Source of the DNA: Auricularia sp. M13
Lineage: Eukaryota > Basidiomycota > Agaricomycetes > Auriculariales > Auriculariaceae
Assembly: GCA_037042915.1 (NCBI GenBank)
Contig: CM073201.1
Coordinates: 1,240,001-1,304,000 of the forward strand
Length of the DNA: 64,000 nt
Direction of reading: 5' to 3'
Shown here: positions 10,102 to 18,667 of the stretch, in pieces
Numbering within the stretch: position 1 is the first letter of the stretch
How the letters are laid out: each line of letters begins with the position of its first letter
Program-made: the position numbers and the translations under genes
The notes under the pieces: model-generated
Databases searched by the model: none
Told to the model about the DNA's origin: nothing
The model's input: only the letters and a program-made list of their open reading frames with translations

Positions 10102-12235
10102 TCACAGGAGCACCGACGCGCCGAGCAGCGCGAGCGCCAAAGCGCCGGCACCGACAGCATACCGCGCGCCCGCAGCGCCGGTGCCGTCACCTCCGCCGTT
10201 GCCACCGCCGCTGCTGCTGCCGCTGCCGCCGCTGCCTCCGCTTCCGCTGGGCCCGAAGGTCTCGACGGGGTTGGCCTTCGCGTCGTACAGGTGGTCCTTG
10301 CTGAGGAAGACGACAGCAGCGCCTGGTCCGGGGACCTTGACGGCGCACGAGCCGCCCGTGCAGGACACGGTCTCCGTCTTCTGGTCGCCGGTGAGCAGGC
10401 CGTCGGTCTCAAAGTAGCCGCCCCACGTCTGTCCAGCGTAGGTGATGCCCTGCTTGGCGATGATGGTCTCCGCGAGGAGGTACCTATGCACCGGAGAAGA
10501 GAAACATGAATGAGTTGCGTTCAGGAGCGCTAGGCGACTGCATACCGGACGGACACCTCCGACACGCCGTCGGCAACCTTGACATTCGCTGTATAGTCAT
10601 GCGCGCCGGTCTTGTCGCTCATGAAGTTGATCAGCACGAGCCGGTCGGGCGTGCCGTCCTCATAGACGACGTAGCCGGGCGTGAAGTCGTTGCCCGCGTT
10701 GGCGGCGAGGTCCGCGACGCGCGCCTTGCCGCTCGATCCGAGCGCCTCGTTCACCGCCAGGATCGAGTACATCGTCGGCCCGGCGGTCCACTTGTGCGGC
10801 GCACTCGAGTTGTCCGGCGGGAACGTGAACGGCTGCGCAAACACAGCGGCAATGGGACGCTCAGGGGCATGTCACAAACGGAGAGAGGGAAGACGGACGT
10901 TGTAGTACGAATGCTGCCCGCCAAAATGAAGCATTGCGCGCGTGAAGCCCGTCGCAGCAAGCTGCGCAGATGTGAGCGTCAACATGCTGGTAGCCACATC
11001 AACAGTGCATACGCACCGAGAGGGCCACGTCGAGCGCCCAGAGCGTCGCGATGAACGAGTCGGAGACGCCGAGGAAGCCGTTGCAGGACGCAGTGTTCAT
11101 CTCGAGCATGACGATGGGGAGGCCGGCAGCCTTTGCGGTTGCTGCGCGGTCCCTGTACGCGCCGGCGAATGATGTGGCAGAGTATCCACCGCTGTGCTGT
11201 AGCGGTGTTTTAGCGCAAGAAGGCAGGGTTTGTGAGGAGTGCGCGCACCCGAGCGAGACCGTTAGCAAAGTTCTGTGGCGTCGGGCGGTAGTCCGCAACG
11301 GTTGCGCAGTTGTCCGTGGGATAGTGCTCGACGATGAGCGTGTTCAGGTAGTCCTTGACTGCCACCCAGGTTTCCTCAGCGTCTAATCAAAAACAGCGCA
11401 AAAACGACGTACACTTTCCGAGATAGTCGAGATCCTTGAGCAGGTCTGGATTCTTCCAGTCGCCGTTGCACTCGCACAAACTCGGGCCGCCGATCTTCTT
11501 GAGCGCGTCCTGCTTGATGTTCGGGTTGGCCGCTATGGCGTCGAGGATGGTCTGCACCTCTCCCATGTAGACCTCTGGCGTATACGAGCCGTCGGCCGGT
11601 CGGTACTTGGTGAAGTAGAGGTCGGGCTCGTTGCCCAGCTGCATGGAAACGATGTGGTCGTCGAACACGCTCGTTGCGAGCTCCACCCAGTCCAGTCTTG
11701 GCGGGTCGGTCTGGTTCATGGTGATGCCGATGTACCAATTAATCCCAACCTTGTCGCTCGCAGCCTTCATGGCGTCGGCGACGCCCTTGGTGTAGACGAG
11801 CGTGAGGGTGTTCATGCCGGGGTTCGACACTTGGGCGGTGGCCTTGCCGCCCTCGATCGAGTCGACAAGGTACGCCTTTTCCTGCGAGTTGCCACCCAGA
11901 CGGAGGTACGGCACACCCCCGCGCGCCTTGAGCGTCGACATGAAGTTGAGGAACTCGGGATGCACGCCGTCTTTGCTCGGGCCTATGACGTCTTCCACAT
12001 AGACCATCTCAATAGAGACACCCAGGAAGGAACCAAAGATGGGCACGGTGTTGTCGGGAGGCGGGCCGACGCTGGTCACGTCGATGGCAAAGTCGAGCGG
12101 GGGTGCTGGGTCGGGCAGCGGGGGCTCTACAATGGGTTGTGTGGGGTCGTAAGCCTGGTAGCCAACATATTGGCCCTGTGCGCCGGCGCCGGCGGCGACG
12201 AGTGAAAGAGCGACGAGGGTTGTGGACGGGAACAT
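10102..12235 (-). CDS. Secreted GPI-anchored GH79 glycosidase (beta-glucuronidase family)
   Basis: GH79 enzymes hydrolyse beta-glucuronosyl linkages, for example on arabinogalactan proteins. Six exons join in frame: 11413-12235, 11249-11382, 11017-11196, 10899-10961, 10546-10832 and 10102-10483 (1,869 nt, 622 aa). The start at 12235 opens a signal peptide (MFPSTTLVALSLVAAGAGAQ). Conserved blocks: YLRLGGNSQE, MQLGNEPDLY with the likely acid/base Glu, and MLEMNTASCNGFLGVSDSF with the likely nucleophile Glu. A beta-rich C-terminal domain follows (DGTPDRLVLINF). The tail is a Gly/Ser-rich linker plus a hydrophobic end (ALALALLGASVLL), typical of a GPI signal. The first intron is only 30 nt by this model (11383-11412). 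The gene is bracketed by two copies of the same transposon. Confidence 0.9.
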
Positions 12236-12367
12236 GAGGAGAAGAGACGCTGCCGATGGCTGTGCTGGATACAGGATGCACGGCTGGAAACTCCGTCCGC
12301 TCACGGGCAATTCGCTCTTATGTCCGCAGTGCTGTGCCGGAGAATGGCACCCAATCGGTGAGGCACC

Positions 12368-13200
12368 TAGGTTCGGACCAAACCGCGCCGGTTCCGGCGC
12401 CCTCCTCCGGAGGGGTTTGTGACAAAGTGCTCGAAAACAGGGGGTCTGAATTTGCCACTTTGCTCTCCATCCCCTACATTTCTCCCTTCGCTATACTGGG
12501 GAATATTGTTTAGGAGAAGCTTCTCTACCGATCTGTATAATTATTTCACTTGAATATCACAGGTGGGTGGTCCCAGGAAGGCGGCAAGTGGCAGCACCGG
12601 AAATTCGTCCTGGCACACAAATAATCCATAGAGCTTTTTCCCCGCTTACATCGACCGAGGTATAACATCTCCAGGCTTATAATGTCTCATAGAAAAGTTG
12701 TCTCTTAGCAATCGGGCTTGAGTTGGTTGCCTAGAGGCACATTTGTGCTCGAGGGACACCGTGAGAAACCCAGATCCCGTTCGGTCCTTGCCGATAGCAC
12801 GCTCGCCGGCCACCGGCGAGCACACAGCGTCTCTGCTGCAGTAACCCTTGTTATATCTAGCCTGATTCACATGATTTATGGGCACCCAGGGTCCCATAAT
12901 GCAGTATGTTAAGTCATAACGATTTCCTGAGCTCGATAATACCCAAAAGTCGGTGGTTGTCTGCAGTTGATACCCCCGCTTAGCCAGCACAGTTTGCTCG
13001 GGAGAGCGGCTATAAAATCGTGCATAAATCATCATAAAATAGTACCTGTTCCTTAATTTCTAGTGATATATATAACATGAGGGGAGAAGGATGAGAATGA
13101 GGATGTAGGGCTGAAATTCAGACACCCCCGTTCGGAGCACAAACGCATAAGCCCCTCCGGAGGAGGGCGCCGGGCGGAGCCGGCGGCTTAGTTGAGCCTA
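12368..13200. mobile_element. Non-autonomous TIR element, copy 2 (9-bp target duplication)
   Basis: 833-bp relative of the element at 8809. It is flanked by a perfect 9-bp duplication TGAGGCACC (12359-12367 and 13201-13209). Left end TAGGTTCGGACCAAACC; right end, read inwards, TAGGCTCAACTAAGCC. Long GC palindromes built on CTCCGGAGG lie just inside both ends. The interior shows no coding potential I trust and no obvious similarity to the interior of copy 1. The two copies therefore seem to share mainly their ends. Confidence 0.85.
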
Positions 13201-13306
13201 TGAGGCACCAATCTCGTCAGCAATGGACTTGACCGGCCTGCGAAGAAGCCGACTATACACTACTTCAAAGTTCAAGCTCACCATCGTCTGAGCTGACGAC
13301 CAAGAA

Positions 13307-14065
13307 ATGTCGGGAATAACACTGAAATCGGCCCTGAGCGTCCTCGTCACGGCCGTCGCGCTCAATTACCTGCAATCCTCGCTGCCGTCCTGGTCGCTGA
13401 CGACGCCCAAGCCCGCGCAGCCCATAAAGCTTTACGGCCACCCGCAGTCAACCTGCACGCGACGCGTCGCGACCGTCTTCCGCGAGCTCAGCGTGCCCTA
13501 CACGCTCATCCCGATCGACTTCGCCGCCAAGGAGCACAAGTCGCCTGCGCATCTCGCGCGGCAGCCGTTCGGCCAGGTGCCCGTGATCGACGACGCGGGC
13601 TTCGTGCTGTACGAGTCGCGCGCCATCGCGCGCTACCTCGCCGCGGCGTACGGCGGCGCCGCGCGGGGGCTCATCCCGAGTCCGGGCGACACGAAGGCGT
13701 GGGCGCGCTTCGAGGAGGCCGCGAGCGTCGAGACGGCCAACTTCGACGCCTTCGCGTCCGGCATTGCGGCCGAGCGCGTGTTCAACCCGGGCAAGGGCAT
13801 CCCCACCAACGAGGCGCGCGTCAAGTCGCTCACGGAGACGCTGGACGCAAAGCTCGACGGGTACGAGACCATCCTGCGCAACCGGACGTTCCTGGCCGGC
13901 GACACGCTCTCGCTCGTCGACCTCTTCCACCTCCCGTACGGCGTGATGGTCACCGACAAGCTGGGCTTCGACGGGCTCACAAACAGCAAGCGGCCAAACG
14001 TCGTGCGGTGGTGGAAAGCTGTCACGAGCACGCCGTCGTGGAACGCCGTCAAGGATGGCGCTTGA
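13307..14065 (+). CDS. Glutathione transferase, phi-like, with N-terminal hydrophobic segment
   Basis: Single-exon GST of 252 aa. Residues about 1-30 form a hydrophobic segment (LKSALSVLVTAVALNYL) that could be a membrane anchor or signal. The thioredoxin-fold domain begins at IKLYGHPQSTCTRRVATVFR and includes KSPAHLARQPFGQVPVIDD and LYESRAIARYLAAAYGG, as in fungal GSTF/Ure2-like enzymes. The C-terminal helical domain has GDTLSLVDLFHLPYG and ends RPNVVRWWKAVTSTPSW. It is strongly GC-rich, far more than the transposon next door, and has no intron, unlike the other GST in this window. Its stop is followed within a few bases by the R1 repeat. Confidence 0.92.
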   Translation: MSGITLKSALSVLVTAVALNYLQSSLPSWSLTTPKPAQPIKLYGHPQSTCTRRVATVFRELSVPYTLIPIDFAAKEHKSPAHLARQPFGQVPVIDDAGFVLYESRAIARYLAAAYGGAARGLIPSPGDTKAWARFEEAASVETANFDAFASGIAAERVFNPGKGIPTNEARVKSLTETLDAKLDGYETILRNRTFLAGDTLSLVDLFHLPYGVMVTDKLGFDGLTNSKRPNVVRWWKAVTSTPSWNAVKDGA

Positions 14066-14323
14066 TCTTCGCATAAAGCCTTGCAGTCTGTGAAGAGCTC
14101 AAATTCAGCGGGGCAGTGTACTTTAAGGAAGGCCATGTATCTTTAGGGTACCTGAAGCATATATAGCAGAGTACCGCACCCTCAGGAAGTTCAAATTTGG
14201 TCCACCAATGTGGTATAGCGAACCGCAATCAATGGTCAGTCAATATGTGTGTAGAAACCAAAGTACGACTGGCCTAATATGCCAGGGAATAATAATCAGC
14301 TGCCCAAAGACGTCTACAACAAC

Positions 14324-14659
14324 CAGGGGGCCCGCATGATAAGGATTGTCAATATCGGGTGGGGGTGGGTGGGTCGTGGGAAGATTGATGGCAACTCAAT
14401 TGAGTTGGGACCCAAACAATGGTCACAAAATGTTCAACGAGTGAGAATCGAGCTTTTTTGACTCATATTTTTTGCCAGAACGTTGCGGTCTGCCTTGCAC
14501 GGCTCACTGGCAAAAAATCCGGGGTTTTGGGAGAGAACGGAGGCCTCAGTACGCAAAAGACATCCAAAAAAACTGAATGGGTTTGATTAGCGCGCACATC
14601 TTCCCACGACCCACCCACCCCCACCCGATATTGACAATCCTTATCATGCGGGCCCCCTG
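14324..14659. mobile_element. hAT-like MITE with 8-bp target duplication
   Basis: 336-bp palindromic element nested in R1. The ends are inverted repeats of about 60 bp beginning CAGGGGGCCCGCATGATAAG. An 8-bp duplication ACAACAAC flanks it (14316-14323 and 14660-14667). R1 copy B carries the undisturbed single ACAACAAC at 18600-18607. The 8-bp duplication and CAGGG terminus fit the hAT superfamily. It has no coding capacity. Confidence 0.85.
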
Positions 14660-14698
14660 ACAACAACAAATCCACAAAACTCGTGTGCTAGATAGTAT

Positions 14699-14903
14699 CA
14701 CAGGGCGCAAAGCCGGTGATGAATTCGGTGAATTCGACAGACTGACGAGTCACCCGCAGAATGCCGGTTTGTAACAATAGTGCACTAGACTTAGTATTTG
14801 TCGCCATGGCAACAACTACAAAATGTACATTTTGCCACAATCGAGACGGCGATTCATCAGTCTGTCGAATTCGCCGGATTCGTCACCCGCTTTGCGCCCG
14901 GTG
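14699..14903. mobile_element. 205-bp palindromic MITE with CAC(A/C)GGGCGCAAAGC ends
   Basis: The ends are inverted repeats of about 50 bp: left CACAGGGCGCAAAGCC, right, read inwards, CACCGGGCGCAAAGCG. Both continue into GAATTCGACAGACTGA. The likely target duplication is TAT (14696-14698 and 14904-14906). R1 copy B shows the uninterrupted site near 18633. The 3-bp duplication and CAC ends resemble CMC/EnSpm-type elements; a Harbinger-type origin is not excluded. Confidence 0.75.
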
Positions 14904-14930
14904 TATATGCATGACACCGTTCCCATGCAA

Positions 14931-15982
14931 TCACCCCTTCTTTAAAGAAACGTCGCGTCTGTCCGTCACGCCTCCGCGGATGCGGCCGGTCTACTCGCCG
15001 TTCTTGATCGTCTTCCGGCACAGCCCGCTCCTCTGTCTATTGCCTCGACCCGTTCCTGCCCAGTGCCGCTCTGAAAAACGCGACGTTCCTGCGCTGTGCC
15101 GCTCGCTCTGCAGATCCCCGCCTCTTCAACGATCTATACGCGATGCCCTGCGACGTGCCGACCTGCCCGATGCCACTCCCTCACTGCTCTTCACTACCTG
15201 ACGCGTTCCCGTCATTTTCTGCGCACCGTCCCTACTATTTCGTCTGTCGTCCTTTTTTTTCTGGCCTTTTCCCGTTCTCCTACATGCTTTCAACGCCGTA
15301 TGAGTCCTGGCCGCCGCGACACCCGTCATCTCGGCCCCGCAATCTGTTCTTCCTCAGTGCACACGGCCGCATTCCTTTCTCGCGCACACGGATCGTCTCC
15401 CCGTGGCCCGTTGTGGCTCATCGACCCCAGCTCACGTCCTCCCGTTGCCTGCATGCGCGAGACTTTCCAGTCACTCCCGATGCCTCCCTGTGCTTGCCGA
15501 GTTTCCTTTAGACCGCAACCCCCATGTATTACCTCTGCTCACTCACCACTCGCTGTTCGTGCACTGTACTCCACTCGGCTCCATTTTACACTCCCTGGCG
15601 GCTTCTCTGCTCTGATTGCTTGCTTTCTCTGTGCGCGCAGATGCCTCTCTTTCTTGCTCAAGGAGATGCTCGCAAGTTCTGAGTTCTACACCGACAGAAC
15701 AATACTCACAGCCTCTTTGTAGGCGTGTTATCCAGCTTTGTGTTCAATTCTGCTGTCGCATGAAGCCTCGAAGATCGTTAGTTCAGAGTTGAACAAATGG
15801 CTATCCACTCAAATGCGGGACGTGCACGCAGGGAAGCATAGTAGATTTAATTGAAATAATCACGAAGCACTAGCAAACCAAGGCGCCGCGGAGCGCGCAG
15901 CGCGAAGCGTGTGACTTGTAAACATCAACATCGTCAGCGAGAATCCGTTCAAGCGGACTTCCAAAACGGCTGGGGACGAGCC
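14931..15982. other. Pyrimidine-rich stretch without a supported gene
   Basis: The plus strand of about 14930-15650 is strongly C/T-rich, giving long but low-complexity open frames. I see no domain, no homology to neighbours and no clear exon chain. A stretch of similar composition lies at about 28060-28560. It could be a decayed repeat or a long UTR. Confidence 0.4.
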
Positions 15983-16217
15983 TCAGGCTAGGCGGGTGTC
16001 CACGAACTTAGGCAAACGGCTGTAAGGCCTGCCACGAGCCTTGCTTATCCCCAGATGTTCTAGCTCAAACCCCAGACTTTCCTCCCCAACCGTTACAGCT
16101 ACGCCGGGCACATTGGGCGTATTCAATCTTCGGTGGGTGTGGGTAGCCTCACCGTCGACGTGAACGCTCATATCCTCGTATTGTGATTAGACAGCTGCAC
16201 TCGACGGACAACTCAAT

Positions 16218-17839
16218 ATGTCAGAGTGAGTTTTCGATATGTGCTGTGGCTACAGCATAGCACTCACGTTATCCGTACGCGGTTCTCTAGTATAGCGTGA
16301 GCCGCATGTATATATGCGCATGGCCGATAACTCAACACCTACATGGCATGAAGTCTGACACGACCGCCATCAAGGTGCATTGCGACTAGGCTTGGCCATC
16401 GCATTATCCTCATTACTTTTTGCAGACTATGTGCAGACGAGCAGGATTTCTCAACATGGCTTCGGCAAGTCTCAGTCACTGTGGTGAAAGCGCGGTACGG
16501 CGCACCATATGACAAGGTTGTCTACCCCATCCAGCTTGGGGTGCGTCGACTATTTTGCCTTGCGTGTTGCGCCTGACTTGCCCAGGCGCCGCTCAAAGAG
16601 AACGAGGCACCAGCAGAGCATCCTCAACGTAGGATTTACGATCCAACCGTCGCGGAGTGCCTCGATGTCCTCCGGCCGTTATTTCAGCCCACTGCCCGGC
16701 CAGACGGAGCGCAAGACCCGTACAGCGTGAATCGCAACCTGAACTTATTAATCACTACCTTCATTGATTTCTACCGTGCCGTTCCCGGGGCGGCGCTGCG
16801 CTTCCCTGTCGACCGCATTCTCAATGCGGTGTTCGAAGCGAGCATGCTCCTGCGGTGAGATTTAGAATTCTTGAGAGGGCAAGGCTAATGTTTTCTTCTT
16901 TGCAGACGTGAAGCAGCTGTACCCCTGCCCAACATAGACATGGAGACACGAAATCGTCTACGACTGGCTCCCAACAGCCACGCCAGGATAGACAACGTTA
17001 TATATAACATTACCCGATTCCAGACGTGCGACCTACCTACAAAGCTCGTCAATGACGCCGCAGACAATCCCTCGCTCGCAATGCTCCCACGGGACTGTGC
17101 AACGTTTCCTCAAGTAGCCATTCCCGACTTGATTATCGGGTACAAGAAAGAGAAGGAGGTCGATGTTCTCAACCAGGTCCTTCTGGACATGTCCATTGCG
17201 CTGGCATTTCGCAAACATATGAACCTTACATCCCGCCCCGTCCATGGCGTAGCCATTCTGCGCGACCGTTGGTTCTATTTCTATGGAGAATGGAAGGATG
17301 GTGTACGCTGTTCATTGACGTACGGTGCTTGACACTAATTCAATCACTCACAGGAAGCTATCATTACGCAATACGCACCCGCCCTGCTCGCAAGGTTTGA
17401 GCAGTGGATAACGTTTTACATCTCGATGATCAAGATTCGTGAGAAGATTGACGCCGTTCCGCTCTCTGACATCAAATTGTCGGAAATTCTGACGAACGAC
17501 CCCCTGTCCCCCGCATCGGTGCCCGCCAGGAAGAGGAGGTCGTCGACGCGTCCCAATTCTCCCAACAAGAAGTCGAAAACGGGCCAAGAGGCAGCGCCCA
17601 ATCCTCTTGCCGGGGGAGAAGCCGATGAACAAGCCGCAGGAGCGGCCGGCGAGGATGACTTCTCAACGCCTGGAGACACGGACGACGATGAGTCTTCGCA
17701 CGACTCGCCACTGTCCCACTTCGCGACACCCGGGACTCACAATGGTATCCTGGGCCCTCACGACTCTAGTCCCAGCCCGGCTCTCGTTGCGCCAACGCCT
17801 CTCCACCCTAATCGCAAATACGCCTTTCTGGATGGCTAA
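16218..17839 (+). CDS. Orphan fungal protein, possible PD-(D/E)XK-like core
   Basis: Predicted exons are 16218-16225 (tentative start MSE), 16426-16540, 16586-16854, 16906-17302 and 17354-17839. The last four join cleanly with 45-51 bp introns; the 200-bp first intron and 8-nt first exon are weak. The middle of the protein reads IPDLIIGYKKEKEVD, then LLDMSIALAFRKHM, then VHGVAILRDRWFYFYGEW. A PD, charged strand, helix and hydrophobic strand order of this kind occurs in PD-(D/E)XK nuclease-like domains of fungal effector-like proteins, but I cannot assign all catalytic residues. The C-terminus has a basic patch RKRRSSTRPNSPNKKSKT, a likely nuclear signal, and an acidic Ser-rich tail. I do not recognise the family. 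R1 copy C starts right after its stop. Confidence 0.6.
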
Positions 17840-17847
17840 CACGGCAC

Positions 17848-18390
17848 CGCAAAGACTTGCAATCTGCGAAGACAGCTCATTCCATCACATTCGTGCGATG
17901 TACTTGAGGAGAGTCGGGTATCTTTAGACTCCTCGATGCATAAATACATCAAGAGTATATGCCACAGGTGCGCAATCTGTCATTCTTTAAATTGCTCCAC
18001 TTCGCAGTATGGCACAGCGCAACAATGGCAGCTGTTTGCAAAATTGAGCGAAATCCACAGTTGTGTGTGTTCGGGCTCGTGGATTCGCGCTCCACCGGCG
18101 CTCTCAGTGCCGCCATAGAAATTTGCACGAGGGGCGGACTTAGAGAGCATAGGCCGTATTCGCGGGTAAAATCTGTATGGTGAAGTGGAGCATCTCGTTG
18201 GAGTGCGAATCCACGAGCCCAAACACACACACACCTGCAGATTTCTCTCAATTTTGCAAACAGCTGGGACGATCAATATGTGTGTATTATCCTATGTAGC
18301 CTATGCCAGGGTATAAGAACCAGTCGCCCAAGGATGTCGACAACAACAAATCCACAGAACTCGCGCACTAGATCGTACTTATGACACCGC
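17848..18390. repeat. Dispersed repeat R1, copy C (interrupted by a MITE)
   Basis: Diverged copy of the repeat at 14070. Shared marks are TTGCAATCTGCGAAGA versus TTGCAGTCTGTGAAGA in copy A, then GTATCTTTAG, AACAATGG, CAATATGTGTGTA, TATGCCAGGGT and AACAACAAATCCACA. It starts within about 10 bp of the stop of the orphan gene. It holds an insertion at 18029-18266. Confidence 0.65.
18029..18266. mobile_element. 238-bp palindromic MITE with CAGCTG ends
   Basis: The termini are inverted repeats of about 60 bp beginning CAGCTGTTTGCAAAATTGAG and running into TCGTGGATTCGC. The interior is short and noncoding. The flanks (AATGG and GGACG) give no clear target duplication beyond GG, so the superfamily is open. 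Confidence 0.7.
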
Positions 18391-18394
18391 TCAT

Positions 18395-18453
18395 AAACAT
18401 CGTCAGCTGCCCGTCTTCCCGCTCATCATCCGCTGCGGCTCGCGCGGCCGTAT
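18395..18453. repeat. Duplicated fragment of the NIPA gene 3' end
   Basis: The stretch AACATCGTCAGC...CCGTCTTCCCGCTC...ATCCGCTGCGGCTCGCGCGG repeats the end of the transporter gene at 18660-18750, with an internal deletion of about 25 bp. It sits between R1 copies C and B, so the unit 'R1 + gene 3' end' looks tandemly duplicated. Confidence 0.65.
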
Positions 18454-18478
18454 CGAACAACAAATCCACAAAACTCGC

Positions 18479-18660
18479 GTAATTTGGTCCACCAATGTAG
18501 TATAGCGAACCGCAATCAATGGTCAGTCAATATGTGTGTATAAACCAAAGTACGACTGGCCTATGCCAGGGTATAATAATCAGCCGCCCAAAGACGTCTA
18601 CAACAACAAATCCACAAAACTCGCGTGCTAGATCGTATATGCATGACACCGTTCCCATGC
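18479..18660. repeat. Dispersed repeat R1, copy B (uninterrupted)
   Basis: Starts at AATTTGGTCCACCAATG and ends at TGACACCGTTCCCATGCAA, 8 bp from the stop of the transporter gene. It keeps the empty sites of both MITEs found in copy A. A short extra R1 piece precedes it at 18454-18478. Confidence 0.75.
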
Positions 18661-18667
18661 AACATCG

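Larger units (their letters stand above)
14070..14930. repeat. Dispersed repeat R1, copy A (interrupted by two MITEs)
   Basis: R1 is a noncoding repeat seen at least three times here (14070-14930, 17848-18390, 18479-18660). Copy A starts a few bases after the phi-like GST stop. Shared landmarks are GTATCTTTAG, a block around GAACCGCAATCAATGGTC, CAATATGTGTGTA, CTATGCCAGGGTATAA-like text, AACAACAAATCCACAAAACT and TATATGCATGACACCG. Here it is split by insertions at 14324-14659 and 14699-14903; without them it aligns with copy B, which serves as the empty site. Its class is unknown. Confidence 0.75.

Noticed and set aside
13448-14074. Minus-strand 208-codon frame opposite the phi-like GST
   Set aside because: Antisense shadow of a GC-rich single-exon gene; no motif.
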